Below, one piece after another: positions 16,162-25,588 of a DNA stretch of 64,000 nucleotides (the first letter of the stretch is position 1; each line of letters opens with the position of its first letter). A model generated the notes under the pieces. That model worked only from the letters and a program-made list of their open reading frames with translations. It ran no database searches and was not told the origin of the DNA. Origin of the DNA: Amycolatopsis regifaucium (lineage in GTDB: Bacteria > Actinomycetota > Actinomycetes > Mycobacteriales > Pseudonocardiaceae); contig NZ_LQCI01000012.1 in assembly GCF_001613935.1 (NCBI RefSeq), forward strand, positions 186,001-250,000, given 5' to 3'. Position numbers and translations under genes: made by a program.

Positions 16162-17997
16162 GTGACTTCTCCACGAACGCAGTCCCGCGTCCGGGCGCCC
16201 GAGCTCGCCGGTGACGTCTGGCTCAACACCGGCGGCGAGCGGCTCACGCTCGCCGGGCTGCGCGGCCGCGTCGTCCTGCTGGACTTCTGGACCAGCGGCT
16301 GCGTCAACTGCCTGCATGTGCTGGACGAGCTGCGCCCGCTGGAGGCCGAGTTCGCCGACGTCCTGGTGACCATCGGCGTGCATTCCCCCAAGTTCCTGCA
16401 CGAGGGTGAGGCGGCCGCGATCGAGGCGGCGGTGCGGCGCTACGAGGTGCACCACCCGGTGCTCAACGACCCGCAGATGACGACCTGGTCGCAGTACGCG
16501 GTCAAGGCGTGGCCGACGCTGGTCGTCGTGGACCCCGAGGGCTACGTCGTGCACGTCGCCGCCGGAGAGGGACACGCCGAGGCACTACGACGGGTGATCG
16601 CCGACCTCGTCACGACGCATGAGGCCAAGGGCACGCTGCGCCGCGGCGGCAGCCCGTATGTCCCCGTCGAGGAGCAGCGCACCGAGCTGCGTTTCCCGAG
16701 CAAGGCCGTCACCACCGCCGAAGGCCGGATCCTGGTCGCCGACACCGGCAACCACTCCATCGTCGAGTTCGCCTCCGACGGCGAGACGATCATCCGCCGC
16801 TTCGGCAGCGGCACCCGCGGCGCGCAGGACGGGCCGTTCGACCTGGCGAGCTTCACCGAGCCGTCCGGGATCACGCTGTTGCCGTACGAGGTCGCGGAGC
16901 GCGCGGGTTACCACGCCGTCGTCGCCGACACGGCCGGTCACCGGCTGCGCGGTATCGACCTGATCACCGGCGACGTCAGCACGGTCGCCGGCACCGGCCG
17001 CCAGTGGCGCGACGGCGTCGACACCGGCAAGGCACTCGACATCGACCTCACCAGCCCGTGGGACGTCGCCTGGTGGGGCCCCGCGGGCGGCGTCGTGGTC
17101 GCCATGGCGGGCAACCACACGCTGAGCGTGTTCGAACCGGTCTCAGGCACGATCCGCCGCTTCGCCGGTACGACCGTCGAGGGCCTGAAGGACGGCGACG
17201 TCCACGAAGCCTTCTTCGCGCAGACATCCGGTCTCACGCCCGATGGCCAGAGGTTGTGGCTCGCGGACGCGGAGACGTCGGCGCTGCGCTGGATCCAGCC
17301 CGAGGACGAGACGTTCACCGTGCACACCGCGGTCGGCGTCGACCTGTTCTCCTTCGGCCACGTCGACGGCCCCGCCGACCAGGCGCTTCTTCAGCATCCG
17401 CTCGGCCTCGCCGTGCTGCCGGGGGACACCATCGCGATCGCCGACACCTACAACGGCGCGATCCGCCGCTACGACCCGCTCACCCGCCAGGTGACGACGC
17501 TCGCGACCGGGCTCGCCGAGCCGCAAGGCCTCCTGGTGCACGACGGCTCGCTGCTGGTCGTCGAATCGGCCGGGAGCCGGATCGGACCCGTACCGCTCGG
17601 CGAGCGGGCCGTCACCGGGGACGCGCACGCGGTCCGTCGCCCGCCGACCGTGCTGGCGCCGGGTGAGCTGGAGTTCTCCGTCGTGTTCACCCCGCCGCCA
17701 GGAGAGAAGCTCGACGACCGCTACGGCCCGTCGACGCGGCTGGAGATCAGCGCGTCGCCGCCGGAGTTGCTCGCCGACGGCGCCGGTGTCGGCACCGACC
17801 TGTTCCGCAAGCTCCGCTTCGCCGAAGGGGTCACCGAAGGCGTTTTGCAGATCGTGGCGCAGGCCGCGAGCTGCGACGACGGTGGCGAACATCCCGCCTG
17901 CCGCATCACCCGGCAGGACTGGGGAGTGCCGGTGCGGTTCGAAACCGGCGGAGAAAGCGCCCTGAGCCTGGTCATGGCCGGGGATCCGGGTAAGTAG
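16162..17997 (+). CDS. Thioredoxin-like / NHL-repeat fusion protein
   Basis: 611 residues. The first ~150 are a thioredoxin-like (TlpA) domain with LLDFWTSGCVNCLHVLDEL (CxxC as Cys-Val-Asn-Cys) and the cis-Pro strand AWPTLVVVDPEGY. From ~175 onward NHL beta-propeller blades repeat (ILVADTGNHSIVEF, AVVADTAGHRLRGID, VVVAMAGNHTLSVF, IAIADTYNGAIRRY). This is the same domain order as animal NHLRC2. No signal peptide, so cytoplasmic; substrate unknown. GTG 16162 is the only sensible start and has a weak ribosome site. The GroES-like gene follows after 10 bases. Confidence 0.9.
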   Translation: MTSPRTQSRVRAPELAGDVWLNTGGERLTLAGLRGRVVLLDFWTSGCVNCLHVLDELRPLEAEFADVLVTIGVHSPKFLHEGEAAAIEAAVRRYEVHHPVLNDPQMTTWSQYAVKAWPTLVVVDPEGYVVHVAAGEGHAEALRRVIADLVTTHEAKGTLRRGGSPYVPVEEQRTELRFPSKAVTTAEGRILVADTGNHSIVEFASDGETIIRRFGSGTRGAQDGPFDLASFTEPSGITLLPYEVAERAGYHAVVADTAGHRLRGIDLITGDVSTVAGTGRQWRDGVDTGKALDIDLTSPWDVAWWGPAGGVVVAMAGNHTLSVFEPVSGTIRRFAGTTVEGLKDGDVHEAFFAQTSGLTPDGQRLWLADAETSALRWIQPEDETFTVHTAVGVDLFSFGHVDGPADQALLQHPLGLAVLPGDTIAIADTYNGAIRRYDPLTRQVTTLATGLAEPQGLLVHDGSLLVVESAGSRIGPVPLGERAVTGDAHAVRRPPTVLAPGELEFSVVFTPPPGEKLDDRYGPSTRLEISASPPELLADGAGVGTDLFRKLRFAEGVTEGVLQIVAQAASCDDGGEHPACRITRQDWGVPVRFETGGESALSLVMAGDPGK

Positions 17998-18007
17998 AGT
18001 CGTCCTC

Positions 18008-18331
18008 GTGTCAGATGGGCCGAAACTCGAGATTCAGATGCTGCAGGACCGGGTGCTCGTGAAGCTGTCCCCCGAGGACGGAGAGCGACGGAGTTCCGGT
18101 GGGATCGTCATTCCCGCCACCGCGCAGGTCGCGCGGCGGCTCGCGTGGGGTGATGTACTGGGCGTGGGCAACAGCGTACGGAACGTCAAGACCGGTGACA
18201 GGGTGCTGTTCAACCCGGAGGACCAGCACGAGGTCGAGATCCAGGGCGAGGGTCACCTGGTGATGCGGGAGCGCGACATCCACGCGGTGGCGACCGAGCG
18301 GACCGAGCACGGTACGGGGTTGTACCTGTAA
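18008..18331 (+). CDS. GroES-like co-chaperonin, not linked to a groEL
   Basis: 107 residues, GroES fold: MLQDRVLVKLSPEDGERRSS, the mobile loop SSGGIVIPATAQ, then WGDVLGVGNSVRNVKTGDRV and the C-terminal strand ERDIHAVAT. The Ile-Val-Ile of the mobile loop that docks on GroEL is kept. No groEL is near, and the N-terminal ~8 and C-terminal ~10 residues exceed classical GroES. It may be a second, specialised co-chaperonin. GTG start; it lies between the thioredoxin-NHL gene and the VanW gene in the same direction. Confidence 0.85.
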   Translation: MSDGPKLEIQMLQDRVLVKLSPEDGERRSSGGIVIPATAQVARRLAWGDVLGVGNSVRNVKTGDRVLFNPEDQHEVEIQGEGHLVMRERDIHAVATERTEHGTGLYL

Positions 18332-18355
18332 CTCCAGCCGCTGGGAGGGTGAGGG

Positions 18356-20206
18356 TTGGTACGCGATGAGCACGACGAGCCGGGCACCGACCTGTTCGGC
18401 GACGAACTCCTCCCGGCCGCTCCGGCGAACGACGAGGACCTGGTAGACGAACTCTTCGAGGGCGACAGGGTGGTGCAGCCGCCGCCGACGCCCGCGTCGA
18501 AGTTCCGGAAGGCCGTCGGCAAGGCGTTCATGGTCGCCGGCGTGCTCATGGGCCTGTTCGTGCTCGCGTACGCGGCGGACCTGATCTCCAGCGCCGGGGA
18601 CGTCCCGCGCGGGGTCACCGTCGCGGGGATCGACGTCGGCGGTCTCACGCACAAGGAGGCCGAGTCGAAGCTTCGCCGTGAGCTGGAGCCGAGGCTGATC
18701 GAGCCGGTGCCCGTCCGCGCGGGGGACGTCCGCACGGTCCTGTACCCCACGTCGTCCGGTCTCGGTCTCGACTGGCCGCAGACGCTGGGCCGCGCCGGAC
18801 ATCAGCCGTTGAGTCCGTACACGCGCCTGATGTCGTTCTTCACCAGCCGTGAGGTCGGCGTCGTGACCTGGACCGACGCCCCGAAACTGGAGAAGACCGT
18901 TTCCGATCTCGCCGCCGCGAAACTGAACCGCCCGCCGGTCGAAGGGAACATCACCTTCCAGCCCATCGCGGGCAGCGACGGCGGTGTCCTCCCGGTCGCG
19001 GTCGAACCGAAGGCGGGGCAGAGCCTCGCCGACGTCAAGACGGCGGTCACCGCGGTCACCGACGGCTGGCTGAGCGACGGCGGCGTCGAGCTGAAGGTGA
19101 ACGTCGCGCCGGTGAAGGCGAACTCGGCGGGCGTGCACGCGGCGCTCGGCAAGATCGTCGCCCCCGCCGTGGCGAAGCCGCTGGTGATCCGCGGCGAGGG
19201 CAAGGACGCGACGCTGAAACCGGAGACTATCGCGGCTTCCTTCCAGTTCGCCCCGCGCGACGACGGCAACCTCGAAGTCCGTATCGACCAGGGAAAGCTG
19301 CGGGCGGTGGCGCAGCCGCAGCTGAAGGCGACCGAGACCGACGGGGCGGACGCGCAGATCGTCTTCGTCGGCGACCGGCCGGCGGTCCAGCCGTCGAAGG
19401 ACGCGCGGAAGGTCAACTGGGACCGCACGTTCGCCACACTGACCTCGGTGCTCGCGAGAAGTGAAGAGCGGGAGCTGACGGCGGTCTACGACGCCAGCAG
19501 CCCGGCCGTCAGCACGGACGCGGCGAACGTGCTCGGCATCAACGAGGTCATCGGCGAGTTCACCACGTCGGGACTGAGCGGACCGGCGATGACGAACGTG
19601 CAGGCGCTGGCCACCCGCGTCTCCGGCACCATCGTGAAACCGAACGAGACCTTCAGCCTCGGCGCGCGGTCCGGCCCGAGGACGGCGGACGCGGGCTATG
19701 TCCCCGCCCCGGTGAACGAAGACGGCACCGGTCCGATCGTGGTCGGCGGCGGCGTCTCGCAGCTCGCGACGACGCTCTACAACGCCGCGTACCTGGCGGG
19801 ACTGGCCGACGGCGGGCATCTGGAGCACGACCACTACCTCGACCGCTATCCGGTCGCGCGGGATGTGAAGGCGGTCGACAACGACGGCTCGCCGGTCGAG
19901 ATGCAGATCGTCAATGACGCCCCGACCGGCATCGCCATCCAGGTCACCCCCGCCAACGGCTCGGTGACCGTGCGGATCTGGGGCACCAAACGGTTTTCGG
20001 TCCAGAGCACCGGCGGCGAACGGCATTCCTACGTGGCACAGCCGGTGCAGGTCGGCTCGGGCCCCGGCTGTGTGCCGGACCCCGGCGCCGCCGGCTTCAG
20101 CACCTCCGACACCCGCGTGCTGATCGAGGTCGTCTCCGGCACCGAGGTGCGCCGCGAGACCCGCAACGCGACCTACTCGCCCCGGCCGACGGTCATCTGC
20201 GCCTGA
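18356..20206 (+). CDS. VanW-family cell-wall protein with peptidoglycan-binding domains
   Basis: 616 residues. A ~50-residue acidic cytoplasmic part precedes one membrane segment (FMVAGVLMGLFVLAYAADLI, ~60-80). Outside are two PG_binding_4-like domains (~90-200, ~215-330) and the VanW domain (~395-545) with NETFSLGARSGPRTADAGY, VGGGVSQLATTLYNAAYLAG and EHDHYLDRYP. VanW proteins are tied to peptidoglycan or glycopeptide-resistance loci; their reaction is unknown. The start is a TTG at 18356 with GGGAGGGTGAGGG in front. Convergent with the leucine-rich-repeat gene, 3 bases apart. Confidence 0.88.
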   Translation: MVRDEHDEPGTDLFGDELLPAAPANDEDLVDELFEGDRVVQPPPTPASKFRKAVGKAFMVAGVLMGLFVLAYAADLISSAGDVPRGVTVAGIDVGGLTHKEAESKLRRELEPRLIEPVPVRAGDVRTVLYPTSSGLGLDWPQTLGRAGHQPLSPYTRLMSFFTSREVGVVTWTDAPKLEKTVSDLAAAKLNRPPVEGNITFQPIAGSDGGVLPVAVEPKAGQSLADVKTAVTAVTDGWLSDGGVELKVNVAPVKANSAGVHAALGKIVAPAVAKPLVIRGEGKDATLKPETIAASFQFAPRDDGNLEVRIDQGKLRAVAQPQLKATETDGADAQIVFVGDRPAVQPSKDARKVNWDRTFATLTSVLARSEERELTAVYDASSPAVSTDAANVLGINEVIGEFTTSGLSGPAMTNVQALATRVSGTIVKPNETFSLGARSGPRTADAGYVPAPVNEDGTGPIVVGGGVSQLATTLYNAAYLAGLADGGHLEHDHYLDRYPVARDVKAVDNDGSPVEMQIVNDAPTGIAIQVTPANGSVTVRIWGTKRFSVQSTGGERHSYVAQPVQVGSGPGCVPDPGAAGFSTSDTRVLIEVVSGTEVRRETRNATYSPRPTVICA

Positions 20207-20209
20207 GGG

Positions 20210-20926
20210 TCACCGCAGCACCATGCAACCGCGGGCTTCGAAGTCCGCGAGCCACGATGGCTCCCGGAAGTTCTTGTTCCACCGAAGATCCAGTTTGTCT
20301 AGTTTGGACAACTGCGCCAACGAGGACGGCAGCGAGGTGAGCTGGTTCTCGCGCAGATCCAGCTGACGCAACTCGCTCAGCGCGCCGACGGAAGACGGCA
20401 ACGACGTCAGCCGGTTCCTCCGCAGATGCAGTTCGCGTAACGAGGAAAGTGTCCCGATCGACTCCGGCAACGCCGTCAAACCGTTGCCGTACAAGCGAAG
20501 TTCCCGCAAGGATCGCAATCCGGAGAGGTCTTCCGGCAGGGTGGAGATGCGGTTGTCCGTACAGCCCAGGTATTTCAGCCGCCCGAGTGAGCACAGCGCG
20601 GCGGGGAACTCGGTCAGCCGGTTGTCGCTCAGGTAAAGGTATTCCGTCAGTCCCGAAAGGTCCCCGAGCTCGTCCGGCACGGCCGAAAGCTCGTTGTGTC
20701 CCAGATCCAGGGTGTGCAGCTGCCGCAGGGCGCCGATCGAAGGCGAGATGGCGGTCAGCCGGTTGGTGGCCAGATTCAGCACCCGAAGCCTGGAAAGCGA
20801 CCACAGCTCCTCGGGGACCGAGGTCAGCTGGTTGTCGTACAGGTCCAGGTATTCGAGCGAGGGAGGGAGGGGAAGGTCGCGCAGGGAGGTCAGCCCCTGG
20901 CCACTAAGTTCGAGTCGAGTGGTCAC
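20210..20926 (-). CDS. Leucine-rich-repeat protein
   Basis: 238 residues made almost wholly of ~23-residue LxxLxLxxNxLTxLPxx repeats; about nine are visible (LEYLDLYDNQLTSVPEEL, LHTLDLGHNELSAVPDEL, LRELRLYGNGLTALPESI, and so on). No signal peptide or membrane segment, so a cytoplasmic binding scaffold. GTG 20926 start. Partner unknown. Such short soluble LRR proteins are uncommon but known in actinomycetes. Confidence 0.88.
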   Translation of the reverse strand: MTTRLELSGQGLTSLRDLPLPPSLEYLDLYDNQLTSVPEELWSLSRLRVLNLATNRLTAISPSIGALRQLHTLDLGHNELSAVPDELGDLSGLTEYLYLSDNRLTEFPAALCSLGRLKYLGCTDNRISTLPEDLSGLRSLRELRLYGNGLTALPESIGTLSSLRELHLRRNRLTSLPSSVGALSELRQLDLRENQLTSLPSSLAQLSKLDKLDLRWNKNFREPSWLADFEARGCMVLR

Positions 20927-20947
20927 AGGGGCCGACCGTAGCCCTGA

Positions 20948-21244
20948 TCAGGTGACGGCCCGGTGTCCGCCGCCCTTGACCTTCGCGTAGATGGCGGCCG
21001 CGGCGATGACGCCGACGACGGCCGCGCCGACCTGGAAGGCGTGCCGGATCCAGTCGATGCCCGGGGTGTCACGGACACCGAACACCCCGGCCAGCCAGTT
21101 GCCGATGAAAGCGGCGATGATGCCGACCACGATCGTCAGCCACATCGGGATCTTCTGATCGCCGGACGCCAGCATCCGGCCGATGACACCGAGGATCAGA
21201 CCGACCACGATCGTGGTGATGATGCCCCAAAGGCCACCCAACAT
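20948..21244 (-). CDS. GlsB/YeaQ/YmgE-type small membrane protein, copy 1
   Basis: 98 residues, three membrane segments: GIITTIVVGLILGVIGRML, MWLTIVVGIIAAFIGNWLAG and a last one around AAVVGVIAAAAIYAKV. This is the 'transglycosylase-associated protein' family, linked to envelope stress in other bacteria; no enzyme activity is shown. GGAGG-like AAGGAGG lies before ATG 21244. It is a tandem paralogue of the next gene. Confidence 0.88.
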   Translation of the reverse strand: MLGGLWGIITTIVVGLILGVIGRMLASGDQKIPMWLTIVVGIIAAFIGNWLAGVFGVRDTPGIDWIRHAFQVGAAVVGVIAAAAIYAKVKGGGHRAVT

Positions 21245-21316
21245 GGTTTCCTCCTTCGCTGGAGATCAATGAGCCCACGGTGACACCGATCCGGGCTCGA
21301 CGCGCCTCAAGACCCC

Positions 21317-21592
21317 TTACCGGGTGACACCCCGGCGTCCATAGAGGTTCGCGGCCAGGGCGACACCGACGGCCGCGACCACGATCTGGGTGATGAGTTC
21401 GAGCCAGTCGAAGCCCTTGGTGTCCGCGTAGCCGAGCCCACGGGCGATCCAGGTACCGATGAAGGCGGCGATGATACCGACGATGATCGTCAGCCAGATG
21501 GGGATGGACTGCTTGCCGGGGGCGAAAAACCTGCCGAGCACCCCGAGGATCAAACCGACCACGATCGCCGTGATGATGCCGGTGACTGTCAT
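21317..21592 (-). CDS. GlsB/YeaQ/YmgE-type small membrane protein, copy 2
   Basis: 91 residues, same three-segment layout as the neighbour: GIITAIVVGLILGVLGRFF, IWLTIIVGIIAAFIGTWIA, IVVAAVGVALAANLY. AAGGAG 5 bases before ATG 21592 fixes the start. The pair shares the IGTW/IGNW and GFDW/GIDW positions, so it arose by duplication. Likely co-transcribed with the 20948 gene (72-base gap). Confidence 0.88.
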   Translation of the reverse strand: MTVTGIITAIVVGLILGVLGRFFAPGKQSIPIWLTIIVGIIAAFIGTWIARGLGYADTKGFDWLELITQIVVAAVGVALAANLYGRRGVTR

Positions 21593-21670
21593 TGAGACTC
21601 CTTTGCCGAGGTCTCCGCCGGGTGGCGGACTCAGCACGGAGATGCCCGCCGCAAACCCCGTCGAAACCAG

Positions 21671-21697
21671 AAAAGCCCTCTCCGGGGAGGAGAGGGC
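21671..21697 (-). terminator. Rho-independent terminator of fadE5
   Basis: On the minus strand the stem GGAGAGGGC pairs in the order arm 21689-21697, GGGGA-complement loop, arm 21675-21683, followed by TTTT (21671-21674). It begins 19 bases after the FadE5 stop. One of few classical terminators with a T-run in this window. Confidence 0.8.
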
Positions 21698-21715
21698 CTT
21701 TCGTCACTAAATCGT

Positions 21716-23560
21716 TTAGAAAGCGGCTTCGGAGATCTCCATGAGGCTGTTGTCCGCGGCCTCGACGATCGCGCGGCGCGCGGTCAGTTCCGGCAGCACG
21801 CTCTTCGCGAAGAACGACGCCACGGCGATCTTGCCCTCGTAGAACGGGGTGTCCTTAGCCGACGCGCCCGCGTCGAGCTTGGCGATGGCGACTTCGGCGT
21901 GCTTGATGAGCTGCCAGCCGATGAGCAGGTCGCCGACCGACATCAGCAGGCGGACCGTGTGCTGGCCGACCTTGTTGATGTTCTGCGGGTCCTCCTGCGA
22001 CGAGGTCAGGTAGCCGATCAGCGAGCCGAGCATGCCCTGGGTGTCCTCGAGCGCCTGCTTGAGCAGACCGCGCTCGTTCTTGAGCCGCCCGTTGCCGACC
22101 TCCGACTCGACGGTCTTCGTGATCTCCCCGGCGACGTAAGCCAGCGAAGCGCCCTTGTCGCGGACGATCTTGCGGAAGAAGAAGTCCAGCGACTGGATGG
22201 CCGTGGTGCCTTCGTACAGCGAGTCGATCTTCGCGTCCCGGATGTACTGCTCGATCGGGTAGTCCTGCAGGAAGCCGGACCCGCCGAGGGTCTGCAGCGA
22301 CTGCACGAGCTGCTCGGTCGCGCGCTCCGAGCCGACGCCCTTGACGATCGGCAGCAACAGGTCGTTGACGCCGTGCGCGACCTTCTGCGAAGCCTCGTCG
22401 CCCTCGCCGGTCCACACCTGGTCCTGGAACGACGCCGTGTAGAGGTACACCGCGCGCAGACCCTCGGCGTACGCCTTCTGCAGCATCAGCGAGCGGCGGA
22501 CGTCCGGGTGGTGGGTGATCGTGACGCGCGGCGCGGTCTTGTTCAGCATGTTCGGCAGGTCGGCGCCCTGGACGCGCTCCTTGGCGTACTCGAGCGCGTT
22601 GAGGTAACCGGTCGACAGCGTCGCGATGGCCTTGGTGCCGACCATCATGCGGGCGTACTCGATGACCTGGAACATCTGCGCGATGCCGTCGTGCACCTCG
22701 CCGAGCAGCCAGCCCTTGGCGGGGGTGCCGTGCTGGCCGAAGGTCAGCTCGCAGGTGGTGGAGGCCTTGATGCCCATCTTGTGCTCGACGTTGGTGACGA
22801 AGGCGCCGTTGCGCTCGCCCAGCTCACCGGTCTTGCCGTCGAAGTGGAACTTCGGCACGAGGAAGAGCGAAAGACCCTTGGTACCGGGCCTGGTCTCGAT
22901 GCCGGGGCCCTCGGGACGGGCCAGCACCAGGTGCATGATGTTCTCGACCATGTCGTTCTCGGCCGAGGTGATGAACCGCTTGACGCCGTCGATGTGCCAG
23001 GAGCCGTCCTCCTGCTTGACGGCCTTGGTGCGACCGGCGCCCACGTCGGAACCGGCGTCGGGCTCGGTGAGCACCATCGTCGCGCCCCAGCCGCGATCGA
23101 TCATGATCTGCGCCCACTGCTTCTGCTCTTCGGTGCCGTTCTTGTCGACGATCCCGGCGAAGCTCGGACCCGCCATGTACATGAACAGCGGCGCGTTGGC
23201 GCCGAGGATCAGCTCGGCGGCGGCCCACTGCACGGTCGGGGGCAGCCCGAAGCCGCCCAGCTCGTTCGGCAGGCCCAGCCGCCACCATTCGCCGTCCATG
23301 AGCGCCTTGTAGCTCTTCTTGAACGACTCGGGGATCTTCACCGAGAAGGTCTTCGGGTCGTACACCGGCGGGTTGCGGTCCGCGTCGGCGTACGAGTCGG
23401 CGAGGGGACCGGAAGCGAGCTTGTTCAGCTCGGACAGCACGCCTCGCGCGGTCTCCTCGTCGGATTCCGCGAGGACACCCTTGCCGAGGCGGTCCTGCAC
23501 GCCGAGTACCTCGAAGAGGTTGAACTCCAGGTCTCGGACGTTGCTCTTGTAGTGGCCCAT
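21716..23560 (-). CDS. fadE5: Acyl-CoA dehydrogenase, FadE5 type
   Basis: 614-residue FAD enzyme that oxidises acyl-CoA to trans-2-enoyl-CoA, the first beta-oxidation step. It follows the mycobacterial FadE5 closely: [19 protein letters not shown] at the N-terminus, [20 protein letters not shown] (FAD/substrate loop), [37 protein letters not shown] and [20 protein letters not shown] with the catalytic Glu in YEGTTAIQ. It has the extra C-terminal domain of the long (~600 aa) ACAD group. Electrons go to ETF and then probably to EtfD (36870, this window). TTACC/GGTAA repeats lie upstream (23615-23643). Confidence 0.93.
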   Translation of the reverse strand: MGHYKSNVRDLEFNLFEVLGVQDRLGKGVLAESDEETARGVLSELNKLASGPLADSYADADRNPPVYDPKTFSVKIPESFKKSYKALMDGEWWRLGLPNELGGFGLPPTVQWAAAELILGANAPLFMYMAGPSFAGIVDKNGTEEQKQWAQIMIDRGWGATMVLTEPDAGSDVGAGRTKAVKQEDGSWHIDGVKRFITSAENDMVENIMHLVLARPEGPGIETRPGTKGLSLFLVPKFHFDGKTGELGERNGAFVTNVEHKMGIKASTTCELTFGQHGTPAKGWLLGEVHDGIAQMFQVIEYARMMVGTKAIATLSTGYLNALEYAKERVQGADLPNMLNKTAPRVTITHHPDVRRSLMLQKAYAEGLRAVYLYTASFQDQVWTGEGDEASQKVAHGVNDLLLPIVKGVGSERATEQLVQSLQTLGGSGFLQDYPIEQYIRDAKIDSLYEGTTAIQSLDFFFRKIVRDKGASLAYVAGEITKTVESEVGNGRLKNERGLLKQALEDTQGMLGSLIGYLTSSQEDPQNINKVGQHTVRLLMSVGDLLIGWQLIKHAEVAIAKLDAGASAKDTPFYEGKIAVASFFAKSVLPELTARRAIVEAADNSLMEISEAAF

Positions 23561-23614
23561 TTCGTCACTCCAATGTGTTCGGCTCCCCGGCCGGGCACAC
23601 GTCCCCTACTCGCC

Positions 23615-23643
23615 GGTAACTTCAGGATATTACCTGTCGGTAA
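23615..23643. promoter_or_regulatory. Candidate operator upstream of fadE5
   Basis: TTACC-TGTC-GGTAA (23630-23643) is a perfect inverted repeat 70-83 bases before the fadE5 start; a third half-site GGTAA at 23615-23619 pairs with the same TTACC across 10 bases. The layout fits a TetR-type fatty-acid regulator, which is inference; no such gene is adjacent. Confidence 0.5.
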
Positions 23644-23698
23644 CTGCGGCAAGTGAATGGCCACTGTTGTGATGTGCGAATCAGCAATACAGGGGGTC

Positions 23699-24499
23699 TC
23701 AGCGAGGTGACGGCGCGATCGTGGTGGCAGGCGTCGCCTCGGGCGGGGTGAGCGCGTCGTCCGGAGTGGCGATCAGGATGCCGGAGCGGAACGCGATGGT
23801 GACCGCGTGTGTCCGGTCGCGCGCCGAAAGCTTGCGCAGGATGCTCTTGACGTGGGTCCGCACCGTTTCCACGGACAGGAACAGGATCTTCGCGATCCCG
23901 GAGTTCTCCAGCCCCTCGGCGACCAGCTGCAGGACCTGGTACTCGCGTCGGGACAGGGGCATCAGGCCGCGCGCGGCCGCCGGTTTGGGGGCCTCGCCGT
24001 CCTTGGGGAGCACGGGCTGACGCTTCGGCCGTGCCGTCAGCGCGGCCAGCGTCGGGTCGATGTAGCGGCGGTCACTGTGCGCACGCCGGATCGCCTCGGT
24101 CAGATGCCGTCCGTCGGTCGCTCGCGGCACGATCGCGTGCACCCCGGCCGCGATCGCCGCGGCGAGGTACTGCTGCGTGCGGTTGGTGTCCCTGACCAGC
24201 GTGATGATGACCAGCGCCGGGTCACCGCCGCTGAGCAGCCTGGACAGGTGACAGTTCGGGTCGAGCGCCGAATCCAGCACGATGACGTCCGGTTTCAGCT
24301 GCTCGCACAGCTGGAGTGCGGCATGGTGGCTGCCGGCGTGCCCGAGCCACTGCAGCCCCGGCGTGCGGTGCACCAGCGAGCTCAGTCCCTCGCAGAAGAT
24401 AGGGATCGGATCGACCGCGGCGACGCCGAGGCCTCTGCCGCCTGGCGGCGGTCCACCTGGCCTCCCGGCCGGCGTTCGGTTCGGCTCGATGCCTCGCAT
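23699..24499 (-). CDS. LuxR-family response-regulator-like transcription factor with atypical receiver
   Basis: 266 residues: receiver-like domain (~25-145), linker, and a C-terminal LuxR/FixJ helix-turn-helix (LSRREYQVLQLVAEGLENSG, then FLSVETVRTHVKSILRKL). In the receiver the presumed phospho-Asp is in VIVLDSAL, but the N-terminal acidic pair is reduced to one Asp (AAVDPIPIF) and the usual Lys is Arg (AIVPRATD). It may therefore work without phosphorylation. GGAGGGG before ATG 24499 sets the start. No histidine kinase is adjacent. A perfect palindrome (24630) upstream may be its own operator. Confidence 0.85.
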   Translation of the reverse strand: MRGIEPNRTPAGRPGGPPPGGRGLGVAAVDPIPIFCEGLSSLVHRTPGLQWLGHAGSHHAALQLCEQLKPDVIVLDSALDPNCHLSRLLSGGDPALVIITLVRDTNRTQQYLAAAIAAGVHAIVPRATDGRHLTEAIRRAHSDRRYIDPTLAALTARPKRQPVLPKDGEAPKPAAARGLMPLSRREYQVLQLVAEGLENSGIAKILFLSVETVRTHVKSILRKLSARDRTHAVTIAFRSGILIATPDDALTPPEATPATTIAPSPR

Positions 24500-24629
24500 C
24501 ACGGACCCCTCCGTTTTCGTGCCCGTCATTCCCGGACGAGAGGACATGAAGTCCATTCGGCGCCCACGGCCCCCCGGCGTGGTCGCCCTCGTCAACCGGT
24601 CCCCCTGCGGGACCGGACGGAAATAACAC

Positions 24630-24646
24630 CTCGTAACTATTACGAG
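24630..24646. promoter_or_regulatory. Palindrome upstream of the LuxR-type regulator
   Basis: CTCGTAA-CTA-TTACGAG, a perfect 7-3-7 inverted repeat about 130 bases before the regulator start. LuxR-type dimers bind such sites, so autoregulation is plausible. The rest of the 280-base gap 24500-24779 is A/T-richer than average and shows no gene. Confidence 0.4.
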
Positions 24647-24779
24647 TCAGGAGGCCCGGGGACGTGACGCGGTATCCCCCTCATAGATGTATCGCATCGT
24701 CGCAGCAAACTCTGGGTATTCCCTGTTCGTGGAACTCTTGCTCGAATGAGCGCGTGGACGGGAAATATTGACGGATTAA

Positions 24780-25331
24780 CTACTCAGAGTGGACTTCGGC
24801 GCGGAAGCGACCGAACTCCTCCCCGAGGGCCGCGGGCGTCCAATGCGCGTTCAGCCCGCTCGGATTCGGCAGTACCCAGACCCGCGCTCCGCCGATGTCG
24901 GCGTCCTGTGGACCGACCTTCGCCTTCGGCAGGCCGAACGCGGTCCGGAAGGCCGTGATCCCAACCACGGCGAGCCAGCGCGGCCGGTACTCGGCGACCC
25001 TGGCCGTCAGCAGTCGTCCGCCTTCGCGGAACTCCTCCGGCGAGAGCTCGTCGGCCCGCGCCGTCGTCCGTGCGACGACGTTGGTGATGCCGAGCCCGTA
25101 GCCGAGTAGTTCTTCCTGCTCGCTGGGGTCGAGCTGCCGCGGCGTGAAGCCGCCGCGGTACAGCGCGGGCCAGAACCGGTTCCCCGGCCTGGCGAAATGC
25201 AGGCCGAGCGCGCCGGAATAGAGGCCGGGGTTGATCCCGCAGAACAGTACGTCCAGGTCGGGCGCGATGACGTCGGCGATGGTCTTGCCGTACGCGGCGG
25301 CCAGCTGGTCCTTGGTCGGTCGTGTCCTCAC
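24780..25331 (-). CDS. mug: G/U (G/T) mismatch-specific DNA glycosylase
   Basis: Mug-family uracil-DNA glycosylase, 183 residues, which removes uracil or thymine mispaired with guanine. The two family motifs are intact: DVLFCGINPGLYSG (catalytic Asn in GINPG) and PNPSGLNAHW. GNRFWPALYRGGFTPRQL and VGITAFRTAFG are also typical. The start is uncertain: GTG 25331 or the adjacent GTG 25334; the upstream extension to 25565 lacks family likeness. Confidence 0.88.
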   Translation of the reverse strand: MRTRPTKDQLAAAYGKTIADVIAPDLDVLFCGINPGLYSGALGLHFARPGNRFWPALYRGGFTPRQLDPSEQEELLGYGLGITNVVARTTARADELSPEEFREGGRLLTARVAEYRPRWLAVVGITAFRTAFGLPKAKVGPQDADIGGARVWVLPNPSGLNAHWTPAALGEEFGRFRAEVHSE

Positions 25332-25550
25332 CACCCCAGTTTCCGGCACGCCGGCGGGTATAAGGCAGGAGGCGTTCACTTGCCGCCGCCTGTCGCTTCC
25401 CGCGCTGAGCGCCGCTTTGCGCACCGCCGGGCTGTTGTTCGAACGCTGGTGTACCGCGGACCGGACATGGTTCGCGACGGTTCCCGCGTGACCCGCGACA
25501 CGATCGATCGTCGCAAGGGGTGGCCAACTCACCACGACATGCGTACTGTT

Positions 25551-25566
25551 TGTGATCTCGCACACA
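25551..25566. promoter_or_regulatory. Possible Crp/GlxR-like site before the 58-aa membrane gene
   Basis: TGTGA-TCTCGC-ACACA matches the Crp-family consensus TGTGA-N6-TCACA except for one base. It lies 22 bases before the TTG start of the small membrane gene. Single sites like this arise by chance, so I give it little weight. Confidence 0.25.
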
Positions 25567-25588
25567 AGGTCGTCTTCGAGGAGGGGTT

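Noticed and set aside
18011-20026. 671-codon frame on the minus strand
   Set aside because: Antisense to the GroES-like and VanW genes.
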